DNA from: an uncultured Gammaproteobacteria bacterium
GTDB taxonomy: Bacteria > Pseudomonadota > Gammaproteobacteria > GCA-001735895
DNA: 58,394 bases
Assembly: GCA_947259485.1 (NCBI GenBank)
Contig: CAMYLU010000034.1
Location: 1 to 58,394, forward strand
Reading direction: 5' to 3'
The notes beneath the pieces are model-generated. The model saw only the letters and a program-made list of their open reading frames with translations, made no database searches and was not told where the DNA came from. Every line of letters begins with the position of its first letter. Within the stretch, counting starts at the first letter, position 1. Below are positions 28,168-36,177 of this stretch, piece after piece. The translations under genes were made by a program, and so were the position numbers.

Positions 28168-28250
28168 AGCTTTGCCGGTTTACCGTTAGAGGCCAGATCG
28201 GAAAGGGCGGAATCGGCAGCCCATCGCGGGCCGTCGCTTCGACCAAACGA

Positions 28251-30059
28251 TCAGGAAGCCTCGGGCAGCTTGAACACGTTAACCGAGTCGAGCAATTGCC
28301 GCGAGAAACTCACCAGGTTAGTGGTCTGGTCAGCCTGCAGCTTGAGCTCGGCGTTGGTTTCCTCGGTACTCTTTTGCGCCTGCTCGGTTTTGGTGCGCAG
28401 TACTTTACTGAACTGGGCCTGCATCATCGAGCGCTTGGCGATCAACTCTACCGATTCTACCAGCTCGGCGGTGGTCTCCTGGGTAGCCTGCATCTTGACA
28501 CCGGATGCCTGCGCCAGATCACTTCCTTCGACCACCTGCGAGATGGCCTTGTTCATCGCGGCCATGGTCTCGGCGGTTTCCGCCTGGATATTGTTGACCA
28601 GGCCCGCGATCTCCGAAGTCGAATCACGTGACGATTCGGCCAGCCGTTGTACCTCGTTCGCAACAACCGCGAAACCGCGACCCGCATCACCGGCCGCCGC
28701 GGCCTGCATCGATGCATTCAGCGACAGGATATGGGTACGTTCAGCAATGTTGTTGATGATTTCGACCACGCTGTTGATTTCCTGCGAACGCTCGCCGAGG
28801 CGCTTGATGCGCTTCTCGGTTTCGGCGATGGTTTCACGGATTTCGTTCATGCCGTGGGCGGTCTGGGCTACGGCCTCGAGTGCTTCCTGCGTCGACGAGG
28901 TAGCGCGGGTGGCGATTTCGTTACTCGCCTTCGCCTGCCGCGCGATCAGCACCATCGTCTTCGACGCCTCGTCCAGCTTGGACATGGTGTCCTCGATGAT
29001 CACGCGCTCTTCGTCGGCAAGCTGGTTGATCTTGCTACCCTGGTGCTCGACCATGGTGGCCGTTTCCGCAACCCGACTCGAAGTTTGACGGATGTCGCCC
29101 AGAACCCGGGCGGTTTCGGTGGTCAGCATGTTCATTGCGTCTGCTACAGGTCCGGTCACGTCTTCGGCTATCGGAACCCGCACGGTGAGATCACGATTGC
29201 TGAGCTCGGATACCGCTTCGAGCAGCGTGATGACCGAGTCATTGAGTTTATCGTTGTCATCCGACGCCCTGGCCATCGACGATACCCGCTCGTCCAGCAT
29301 ATTATCGAAAGCATCAGCGAGTTCACCCAGCTCGTCCTGGGTCGACAATTTCGCACGCGCCTCGAGATCGCCCCCGGCAACCTTTTTCACGGTATTCGAC
29401 AGGATCGATATCGGGCCGGTGATCGATGCATACACCCTGGAACCGAGAAACACGGCGGCCAGCATACCGATAATAATTACCAGCGCAGCCAGCATCAGGT
29501 ATATATGCGAGAGCCTTTCGTTTTCCTCGAAGATAGCCTGTGCCTCGACCGAGCTCAGTGCCGATAGTGCATCCGCCGCGTTCAGGAACGGGTCGGAATA
29601 ACCGCGCATGTCAGCGAGAACCCAGACCACCAGCCGATTAATGTCGCGCGTAGCAACAATCTCGGACATGGCGGCATATCCCTCGCGTACCTGCCCTATC
29701 TCGATGCTGAATGTGTCATCGAGGAACTCGAGATTTTCCGGACTGGCCGCGACTTTCGCCCGTTGGGCCTGCCACAACTGTTCGAATTCCTCGGCGCCGG
29801 ACTTGAGCAGACGTTCTGCCTCGTCCCAGCCGAGCGCTTCGGAGGAAAGCTGTTGCGCTACGTCCACCATGTGATAGCGAACCGAACCGGCAATCCTGGA
29901 GAACGCAGTCGCTTCTGCTGTCTTGGCATTAAGGGTCGCGGTATCGGCGACCATCCCGGTCATACCGAACAGGGTAACGCCGCCGATCGAGATAATGGTC
30001 AACGTCATCGCACCGATAAGTACGATAAGACGACGACTGATTTTGCTGTTACTAAACAT
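28251..30059 (-). CDS. Methyl-accepting chemotaxis protein (PilJ-like)
   Basis: 602 residues. TM1 is at about 10-33. A periplasmic helical sensor lies at about 34-185, TM2 is LMLAALVIIIGMLAAVFLGS, then HAMP segments and the cytoplasmic signaling coiled coil. The hairpin tip reads ERTHILSLNASMQAAAAGDA followed by GRGFAVVANEVQRLAE, the conserved MCP core. There is no C-terminal CheR-docking pentapeptide. It sits 83 bp upstream of the kinase gene in the operon. The likely role is control of a Chp-type array for surface or twitching behaviour. Confidence 0.93.
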   Translation of the reverse strand: MFSNSKISRRLIVLIGAMTLTIISIGGVTLFGMTGMVADTATLNAKTAEATAFSRIAGSVRYHMVDVAQQLSSEALGWDEAERLLKSGAEEFEQLWQAQRAKVAASPENLEFLDDTFSIEIGQVREGYAAMSEIVATRDINRLVVWVLADMRGYSDPFLNAADALSALSSVEAQAIFEENERLSHIYLMLAALVIIIGMLAAVFLGSRVYASITGPISILSNTVKKVAGGDLEARAKLSTQDELGELADAFDNMLDERVSSMARASDDNDKLNDSVITLLEAVSELSNRDLTVRVPIAEDVTGPVADAMNMLTTETARVLGDIRQTSSRVAETATMVEHQGSKINQLADEERVIIEDTMSKLDEASKTMVLIARQAKASNEIATRATSSTQEALEAVAQTAHGMNEIRETIAETEKRIKRLGERSQEINSVVEIINNIAERTHILSLNASMQAAAAGDAGRGFAVVANEVQRLAESSRDSTSEIAGLVNNIQAETAETMAAMNKAISQVVEGSDLAQASGVKMQATQETTAELVESVELIAKRSMMQAQFSKVLRTKTEQAQKSTEETNAELKLQADQTTNLVSFSRQLLDSVNVFKLPEAS

Positions 30060-30115
30060 TTTATGACCCCATGAATCTGTGTTTTAACTAAAACTGGTTG
30101 GTTTTCGAATTTCGC

Positions 30116-30688
30116 CTATTGCTTGCCTTTCAGATAATCGACCGAAACGCCAAGCACCAGGACACCGATGGTCCTGTCCCGCGAAACAATCGGTGCGCTG
30201 ATCTGTACCTGGGTTTTCTGAGTACTCTCGTCAAACTCGAGTGGACCGATGAAAACAGTCCCGTCGCCGTTGTTGTAGGAGGCGGTCCACTTTTCCTCGT
30301 CGCCCTGCCAGTAGTCACTGGTGGGCGGAAACGCGGCCACGTTGGCGCCCTGGTTGTCGGTCAGGAACACCTCATCGATCGCGCTATTGTTTTCGACACG
30401 GCGCTGAAAGTACTGCGCCACGGAATTTCCGGTGATGTCTCTGACCAGAGCCGTAGGATTGTCACCTGCATTTTTCCACTCCTCGTCGCGGCGCTTGATT
30501 TCAGCCAGCGCGAGTTGTTGTCCATTCTGGCTTTCTACGGCACGGACGATGCTCGGATTAAAGGCCATATGCCTGGCATAACGTACCTTGACCTCGAGCA
30601 AATCCGCGAGCTCCTCCTTGCTAAATTCCTGGGCCAGTACGAGGCCGGGGATCACCAGCAGGTAGGTAAAAAGTAATTTTCGAAACAT
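30116..30688 (-). CDS. Periplasmic Cache-type (PDC) sensor-only protein
   Basis: 191 residues from the ATG at 30688, supported by GGAG upstream and a signal peptide starting right there (MFRKLLFTYLLVIPGLVLAQ); the longer frame overlaps the cheW gene. The mature part looks like a single Cache domain: VAQYFQRRVENNSAIDEVFL, TDNQGANVAAFPPTSDYWQG and VSRDRTIGVLVLGVSVDY. No signaling output domain is attached, so it may bind a small ligand and dock on the adjacent MCP. It is placed between the MCP and CheW genes. Confidence 0.75.
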   Translation of the reverse strand: MFRKLLFTYLLVIPGLVLAQEFSKEELADLLEVKVRYARHMAFNPSIVRAVESQNGQQLALAEIKRRDEEWKNAGDNPTALVRDITGNSVAQYFQRRVENNSAIDEVFLTDNQGANVAAFPPTSDYWQGDEEKWTASYNNGDGTVFIGPLEFDESTQKTQVQISAPIVSRDRTIGVLVLGVSVDYLKGKQ

Positions 30689-30740
30689 TTTCAATTCTCC
30701 AGGTCGATGTTTGATTGCATCTTTAAATAGTTTGCCGGAT

Positions 30741-31286
30741 CTATAATTGCTCGCCGAGGATCGCGAAAAAAGACTTGAAGTCCCACTCAACCCAGGTCGC
30801 TCCGTCTTTCAGGAAATACTGCCGTGCATGCTCGCGCACCAGCGACGGAACCGACGGTTCGGTGGTCGTGATCTCCTCCTCTGTGAACACGAGCAGGCGC
30901 GGAAAATCGTCTACCCAGAATGCGGCCGCGGCCTCGTTTTGCCCGACCACGATCAGGCGTCGGTTGGCGACCGGCGGTTCGATCGAAAACAGCTCGTGCA
31001 AATCGAACACCGGGATCATGTTGCCGCGGATACTGGTGACACCGTTGAACCAGGCTTGCGTGTTGGGCAGTTGGCATACGGCCGCTTTTTCGATCAGCTC
31101 GCTAACTTCGTCCGCTGGCAATACCAGCCCGATGTTACCGACCAGGACCGTGTGTCGTTGCAGGCCCTGGTCCTCTTCGAGCGCACTTTCGAGGTCGAAC
31201 AGCAGATCGTCGCCCACCTCGAGCCCCTGCTTCAGGGCCTTGCCGGGCTGCATGTCGTGTTCCTGTTTTGCGTAAGCGGAGCTCAT
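30741..31286 (-). CDS. CheW-like coupling protein (PilI-like)
   Basis: 181 residues. A 30-residue variable N-terminus is followed by the CheW fold: LVGNIGLVLPADEVSELI, WFNGVTSIRGNMIPVFDLHE (the CheW core) and RLIVVGQNEAAAAFWVDDF. It couples the MCP to the CheA core in chemosensory arrays. It lies 7 bp downstream of the single-domain receiver gene. Confidence 0.9.
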   Translation of the reverse strand: MSSAYAKQEHDMQPGKALKQGLEVGDDLLFDLESALEEDQGLQRHTVLVGNIGLVLPADEVSELIEKAAVCQLPNTQAWFNGVTSIRGNMIPVFDLHELFSIEPPVANRRLIVVGQNEAAAAFWVDDFPRLLVFTEEEITTTEPSVPSLVREHARQYFLKDGATWVEWDFKSFFAILGEQL

Positions 31287-31293
31287 TTCAGGG

Positions 31294-31659
31294 TCAGATG
31301 TAAGTATTCAGCTGCTTGACGATCACGTCACTGTCGATCGGCTTGCTGATAAGCGCCTTGGCGCCCTGCTTCTCGGCCCAGATGTGATCGGCGCGTTGAT
31401 GCTTGGTGCTGACGAAAACCACGGGGATATCGCTGGTTTCCTCGTTACGGGTGATTTCGCGGCATGCGCCGTAACCATCGAGATCGTCCATGACAATATC
31501 GAGAAACACCATGCTCGGTTTTTCGGCGCGGGTTTTTTCGACCGCTTCCTTACCGGACATAGCGGTAATCACCTGATAGCCGGCATCCGAAACGATTTCC
31601 TTGAGTTGCTGCAGGTGTGCAGCGGTATCGTCGACTACCAGTACTTTTTGCATTGCCAT
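31294..31659 (-). CDS. Single-domain response regulator (PilH/CheY-like)
   Basis: 121 residues, receiver domain only. It begins MAMQKVLVVDDTAAHLQQLK, with the acidic DD pair, phospho-acceptor Asp in MVFLDIVMDDLDG, the conserved Thr/Ser (VVFVSTKH) and Lys in ISKPID. It is probably the phosphate sink or output regulator of the array, as PilH and PilG are in Pil-Chp systems. Confidence 0.9.
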   Translation of the reverse strand: MAMQKVLVVDDTAAHLQQLKEIVSDAGYQVITAMSGKEAVEKTRAEKPSMVFLDIVMDDLDGYGACREITRNEETSDIPVVFVSTKHQRADHIWAEKQGAKALISKPIDSDVIVKQLNTYI

Positions 31660-31717
31660 ATTGCTCTCTCCCTTAAAAAATATAGTTGGAAACTACCTGT
31701 TTTGCATCGCTATCGAT

Positions 31718-32491
31718 TCAGCTCGTTCGCGCCTGGGCGATATCGACGTAGTGTTCTTTGCTGCGTGAAAGGCCCTTGCGCAGTTCCTCGAGCAGCCTTT
31801 CGTCCTCCGGGGGCTTGGTGATGTAGGCATCGCAACCCGACATCGTGCCCCGGACCTTGTCGAAGGGCGATTTCTTGCTGGTCAGCATGACCACGTAAGC
31901 GTCCTTGTTCGACTTGATTTGCTTGCAGACCTTGTAGCCATCGATGCCTTCCATCATGACGTCGAGGAAGATCAGACCGTAATCGTGCTTCGAGGTCTTA
32001 TGTAAGGCCTCGTCGCCGTTCGACGCAAAACTAAGATTGACTGGAAACTGCGCCAGCTCCTCAAGCTTGTACTCCATGTATTTACGTACCGGGAAACTGT
32101 CGTCGACGACAAGGATGTCAAGCGCCGAAGTCTTGTCTTCGCCGTCGTCGTATTCGAGGGATGTCGCCTCGATTATACCCTCGAGCGCAGCGACCAGCTT
32201 TTGCACCCGGATGGGACGCTGGATGGTGGTTTCGGACCAGGCCATCTTGACGTTATCGGTCAGGATCAACGGCGACAGCAGCCGGTTGCTCGCGCGCAAC
32301 TCGCTCCAACGACGAACCGCTTCGGGATCGTCCGCGTTGACCAGCAGCAGATCGGCCATGTGGATCTGCTCGGGTGGAAGCAAAGCAAAGTTTTCCTTGA
32401 GCTGCGGTGCCAGCGTAAAAATACTTTTCAGTACCTTGGCTTCGAGTTCGCTGAGGCCGATATAACCTAGATAAATACCGTCGTGCATCAC
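31718..32491 (-). CDS. Response regulator with N-terminal receiver-like domain (PilG-like), operon head
   Basis: 257 residues. Residues 1-120 look like a degenerate receiver-like domain (YIGLSELEAKVLKSIF, LLLVNADDPEAV). Residues about 126-245 are an intact receiver: LDILVVDDSFPVRKYMEYKL, phospho-Asp in LIFLDVMMEGIDGYK, then VVMLTSKKSPFDKVRG and YITKPP. It is the first gene of the chemosensory operon. The long region upstream contains two CRP-type sites. Confidence 0.85.
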   Translation of the reverse strand: MMHDGIYLGYIGLSELEAKVLKSIFTLAPQLKENFALLPPEQIHMADLLLVNADDPEAVRRWSELRASNRLLSPLILTDNVKMAWSETTIQRPIRVQKLVAALEGIIEATSLEYDDGEDKTSALDILVVDDSFPVRKYMEYKLEELAQFPVNLSFASNGDEALHKTSKHDYGLIFLDVMMEGIDGYKVCKQIKSNKDAYVVMLTSKKSPFDKVRGTMSGCDAYITKPPEDERLLEELRKGLSRSKEHYVDIAQARTS

Positions 32492-32770
32492 TCAGTCTCC
32501 AGCGACGAGCGATGGTTGCTGCAGGCTTTGGCGTGGCAAACTCTTTGGCTTAAGCCTCCCTGGCTTGTTGAGTAGTTCCGGAGTGGAAAGCAGACCCGGA
32601 GTGTTTTTGTCCGCCAAATGGCCTGCGCCGATGATCAGCAAAGCAGAATTGGCCAATTTGGTTCTCTGTACGAGTTAACGTAAAGGAGAATACTTATAGT
32701 TCAAATTTGAAGCTTATGAGGGCTGAAACCGTTATTTTTCGGGCTCTCAGGGTGAGAAACCCCGATTTTT

Positions 32771-32803
32771 TGTGATGGGGGTCACACTGTGAAACCGGTC
32801 ACA
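32771..32803. promoter_or_regulatory. Two tandem CRP/Vfr-type binding sites
   Basis: TGTGATGGGGGTCACA (32771-32786) and TGTGAAACCGGTCACA (32788-32803) both match TGTGA-N6-TCACA perfectly, with centres 17 bases apart. They lie in the 760 bp region between the divergent chemosensory operon (start 32491) and the cyclase-like gene (start 33252). The rest of 32492-32929 has no gene but contains two further short palindromes, AATTGGCCAATT and TTCAAATTTGAA. Confidence 0.65.
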
Positions 32804-32929
32804 CACTGGACTCCTAAGTGGATTAGGGACAGACCACCGTTTTCTGCGGCACCAAATAGACAGGTCGATTTCAACCATTATACTGCCCCGAATGAACACC
32901 AGTAGACGTAAGGGTTAAATGAAGGGAAA

Positions 32930-33170
32930 GGTGCCCAGGGCGGAATCGACCGGCCGGCGTACCGGTGGTCCGCACTCGGCGGTCCGCGCTCGGCACCGAC
33001 ACGAGGATTTTCAGTCGGACTTTAATTTTTACAACTGCACCGACACGAGGATTTTCAGTCGGACTTTAATTTTTACAACTTAATAGAATCAGTTTCTTAC
33101 GACGCATTCCATTGCCGCTAGTGCCAGTAAACGCCAGTTAATGGCAGTTAATTGGGCACAAAATTGACAC
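32930..33170 (-). repeat. tRNA-Phe 3'-end repeat with flank, copy E
   Basis: Longest copy. A 44-base segment covering the variable/anticodon part and AT-rich spacer is exactly duplicated in tandem (32993-33036 and 33037-33080). Two bases are missing in the acceptor/T region (CCCAGGGCGGAATCGACC). The flank keeps GTGCC ... GGGCAC. It separates the chemosensory operon from the cyclase-like gene. Confidence 0.85.
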
Positions 33171-33251
33171 ACTGGATTATTGTTGTTGTCCTCCGATTCC
33201 TATTCTGTAACATGGGTGAAAAGCATTCACCGAAGAGGACAAACCTGACCG

Positions 33252-35048
33252 ATGGCAGAACGACCATCTCGCAAACTTGCAGTATTACTTCACGCCGACG
33301 TGGTTAGCTCTACCGCCCTGGTGCAACTGGATGAGTCTTTGGCACACGAACGGATAAGAGATGCTTTCCAACGGTTTGCCGACATCATTGTTACACACGG
33401 CGGCATCGCCCACGAGATTCGTGGGGATGCACTGGTAGCCGAATTCTCGAGAGCATCCGATGCAGTCAGTGCAGCGCTTGAATTCCAGGCGGCAAACACG
33501 ACGCACAACCAACAAATTCCGGATAAGGTCGTTCCACTCGTTCGAGTCGGCATTGCCATGGGAGAAGTAGTGATTGCCGACAATACCGTGACGGGCGAAG
33601 GAATTGTTCTGGCGCAGCGGCTGGAGCAACTTGCCGAGTCCGGCGGTGTATGCGTTCAAAGTGCGGCTTATGAAACAATGCCGAAGCGACTGCCGTTTTC
33701 GTACACAAATCTGGGCGAGAAAGTTCTCAAAGGATTCAGCGAGCCGGTCAAGGTTTATGCCGTCCATGTCATGGATAACGTTGAAGTTCCCGACGAACGC
33801 TGTCAAGAAATGAGCACTACGCAAGACGGCAGTTCTGACAAACCGTCAATCGCGGTTCTGCCATTTACCAACATGAGCGGAGATCCCGATCAGCAGTTTT
33901 TTGCGGACGGGATTGCCGAAGACGTCATCACGGCTTTATCGCGGTTTCACGATCTACTCGTGATTGCCAGAAACAGCTCCTTCAAGTATCGCGAGCAATC
34001 CGTAGATGTTCGGCAAGTGGGGCATGACCTCAATGTACTTTATGTTCTCGAAGGCAGCGTTCGTATTGCAGGAAAACGCGCGCGAATAACGGCTCAGTTA
34101 GTCGAAGCTGAGAGCGGCAATCATCAGTGGGCCGAGCGTTTCGATCGTTCACTGGAGGATATCTTTGAAGTCCAGGATGAAATTACTGCCCTGGTTGCGT
34201 CGACCGTCGGTCAACAAGTCCGCGTAGCGGAATCGAAAAGCGCCCTTCGACGTGGCACGAAAGACCTCAGGGTCAGAGACCTGGTGGCGCATGCCCAGTG
34301 GCAAATAGACCGCATAACCATGGAAAGCGCTGCGAAAGCACGTGAGATATGTTTGACCGCAATCGAGCGTGACCCGCAATTCGTTCACGCGCATAGCCTG
34401 CTGGCTTTCATTAATATCATTGAGCATGCTCTCGGCTGGTGGGGGGATCGGTCACCGGATGAGTTAAGGGCTGATGCGGCGGAAGCCGCCCGCATCGCCA
34501 TAAAGATCGATCCGGACGATGAGGCTGCCCGCACCTACCTGGCATTGGTCAATTTCATGAGCGGTAAACATGATGCCGCGATTGAGGCATGCGAAACAGT
34601 CCTTGGCATCAATCCAAACTTCGCGCAAGCCCTCGGGGTTCTCGGCCTGATTTACGCCTATTCCGGCGCAGACACCTATGAACGTTCGGTTGAGTGTCTG
34701 GATAGTGCAATCCGATTGAGCCCGAATGATCCGTGGTTACCGATCTATTTCGGAGTAAGAGGTACGGCCGAGTTCATCATTGGTAACAACGACGCGGCAA
34801 TCGAGTGGTCTCAAAAGGCGCTGCAGAGAAACCCTGATTTTTTCAGCGCTAATCGAAATATGGTTTGCGCCTTTGCGCTTGATGGCGAATTCGAGAAAGC
34901 GCAAGAGGCCCTGGATGAATACAAACGGACAGTGCCGAATGTCTCGATCGCAGGATATATCCAAAGTTCGAGGCCGGCATTCAAACGTCAGGAAGATTTC
35001 GATCTTGTGGTCAAGGGTCTGCGGCTCGCCGGTGTGCCCGAAGAGTAA
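33252..35048 (+). CDS. Class III nucleotidyl cyclase-like domain with TolB-like and TPR domains
   Basis: 598 residues. Residues 8-180 are a class III cyclase homology domain: LLHADVVSSTAL and EIRGDALVAEF supply the two metal-binding aspartates (D16, D59). The usual Asn-x3-Arg pair reads IVLAQRLE, so the Asn is replaced by Val while Arg remains, and activity is uncertain. Residues about 195-310 are a TolB-N/FlgO-like domain (SIAVLPFTNMSGDPDQQFFA, FADGIAEDVITALSRF). TPR repeats run to the end. No membrane segment is seen. It lies downstream of repeat E and diverges from the chemosensory operon, with CRP-type sites in between. It could make a cyclic nucleotide or be a degenerate sensor. Confidence 0.85.
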   Translation: MAERPSRKLAVLLHADVVSSTALVQLDESLAHERIRDAFQRFADIIVTHGGIAHEIRGDALVAEFSRASDAVSAALEFQAANTTHNQQIPDKVVPLVRVGIAMGEVVIADNTVTGEGIVLAQRLEQLAESGGVCVQSAAYETMPKRLPFSYTNLGEKVLKGFSEPVKVYAVHVMDNVEVPDERCQEMSTTQDGSSDKPSIAVLPFTNMSGDPDQQFFADGIAEDVITALSRFHDLLVIARNSSFKYREQSVDVRQVGHDLNVLYVLEGSVRIAGKRARITAQLVEAESGNHQWAERFDRSLEDIFEVQDEITALVASTVGQQVRVAESKSALRRGTKDLRVRDLVAHAQWQIDRITMESAAKAREICLTAIERDPQFVHAHSLLAFINIIEHALGWWGDRSPDELRADAAEAARIAIKIDPDDEAARTYLALVNFMSGKHDAAIEACETVLGINPNFAQALGVLGLIYAYSGADTYERSVECLDSAIRLSPNDPWLPIYFGVRGTAEFIIGNNDAAIEWSQKALQRNPDFFSANRNMVCAFALDGEFEKAQEALDEYKRTVPNVSIAGYIQSSRPAFKRQEDFDLVVKGLRLAGVPEE

Positions 35049-35106
35049 TCGTCGACTGCTGAACCTTGCATCCTGTCAGTTGTTCCTAAGAAGTCGCAGA
35101 ATTAAA

Positions 35107-35131
35107 TGGTGCCCAGGGGCGGAATCGGACC
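35107..35131 (-). repeat. tRNA-Phe 3'-end repeat, fragment F
   Basis: Only the CCA, acceptor and T-loop part remains (about 25 bases, ending GGAATCGGACC); the sequence then diverges into AT-rich DNA without the T-arm insertion. It follows the cyclase-like gene by 58 bp in the same orientation as copies A to E. I see no gene between 35132 and 35406. Confidence 0.6.
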
Positions 35132-35406
35132 TAGCCGCTAACTCTTTGATTTAAATATCGAAATATATTCCAATAATCAAATAGTCACAACATTTATACC
35201 AACAAAAATCAGTGATAATCAGCGTTATCGTGGCTCTTGCCTATATATCAACTTTCTTTACATAAGATTGAAAAAGCCAACGCTGATTTTTTTCATGTCA
35301 GCTGCCGAAACCGACCCAAAGCGGACCCTCTAATTAAGGCAAAGAAGCAACCGTCGTGCCTGGTTGTGAAAATCGATTGAGTACACGTCCGTAAGCTCGA
35401 TTTCCC

Positions 35407-35941
35407 CTAGTGAGCGTCAAGATAATTGCCGTTAACATCAACACCATGAACGTAGGTCAGAGTGCCGCCGTAATGTGCAGTCACAGACACACATTAGAGT
35501 TGCGAGTAGAAGTGTTAATGCAAGCAAACCTTTGGTTAAATAGTTCGGCTTAAGCAGAGCAATTACACCCACCATAACTGAAAATGCCGTTATAGCGAGA
35601 GTACTGTAGGCAAAAAAGTCGTGTTGTTGAAGAGTCATGGCCGCTGCTTCGGACAGCCCTCGGGTATGCGGATGCATTGGGAATGCTGCAATAAAACCCC
35701 CAAGTACGCCAGCCGAAGTAACGGCCAGGGCAAGTGCCACGATATACCGATTTGTGAAAAAGATGCTGATTAATCCGAACAGGAACGCCAAGGGGATCAT
35801 AATCACCGGCACGTGCACGACCATGGGATGCAGGGTTGGAAAATCATCAATCCTCGATGGCTTCACTGAGCCTCGACACGGGGCCGGCTTTTTGTGGCAT
35901 CGCCGGATTCTCCACCAAGGGTTGTGCATCATTGTTTTCAT
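35407..35941 (-). pseudogene. DUF2231-like membrane protein, apparent frameshift near 35485
   Basis: The protein begins its recognisable part with FPTLHPMVVHVPVIMIPLAF, the DUF2231 start, and has four membrane helices. As read, the frame ends CDCTLRRHSDLRSWC. Skipping one base near 35485 gives instead VTAHYGGTLTYVHGVDVNGN and a stop at 35407-35409, which is the expected end of this family. So one extra base, either a real mutation or a sequencing error, disrupts the last 25 residues. The 5' start is uncertain because the frame overlaps the preceding gene by 95 bp; the true start is probably nearer 35860. It is last in the heme/thiol operon. Confidence 0.7.
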
Positions 35942-36167
35942 GAGTTAGTTCATCTACGTCCTCTGGGTGTTCATCCATCCGGGGCTGCTGCGCCTCGACT
36001 GACTGGTCATCTGAAGAAGTGGTGACCTCGGGACTTTCAGCAGGTAACTGATCGACTTTCTGGATCTCTTCGGCGTGACTCTCGGTTCCATGTCCCAATG
36101 TAATCGCGGAAAATATAAACAATCCAGCAATCAGTACGGATGCGAAAAGGAATCTCATTATCTTCAC
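35847..36167 (-). CDS. Small secreted acidic protein, unknown
   Basis: 106 residues with a signal peptide (FLFASVLIAGLFIFSAITLG) followed by HGTESHAEE and a low-complexity acidic stretch rich in E, D, P and Q. There is no Cys and no known domain. It is 10 bp after the cytochrome-DsbC fusion and overlaps the DUF2231 gene. The HGTESH start of the mature part could bind metal, but that is a guess. Confidence 0.55.
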   Translation of the reverse strand: MKIMRFLFASVLIAGLFIFSAITLGHGTESHAEEIQKVDQLPAESPEVTTSSDDQSVEAQQPRMDEHPEDVDELTHENNDAQPLVENPAMPQKAGPVSRLSEAIED

Positions 36168-36177
36168 TCGATTAAAT

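Noticed and set aside
27910-29088. 392-codon open frame on the plus strand
   Set aside because: Antisense to the ChpA-like and MCP genes, Ser/Ala-rich with no family likeness.
35107-35260. A full seventh copy of the tRNA-Phe repeat
   Set aside because: Only about 25 bases match; the T-arm insertion, anticodon part and inverted-repeat flank are absent, so it is listed as a fragment.
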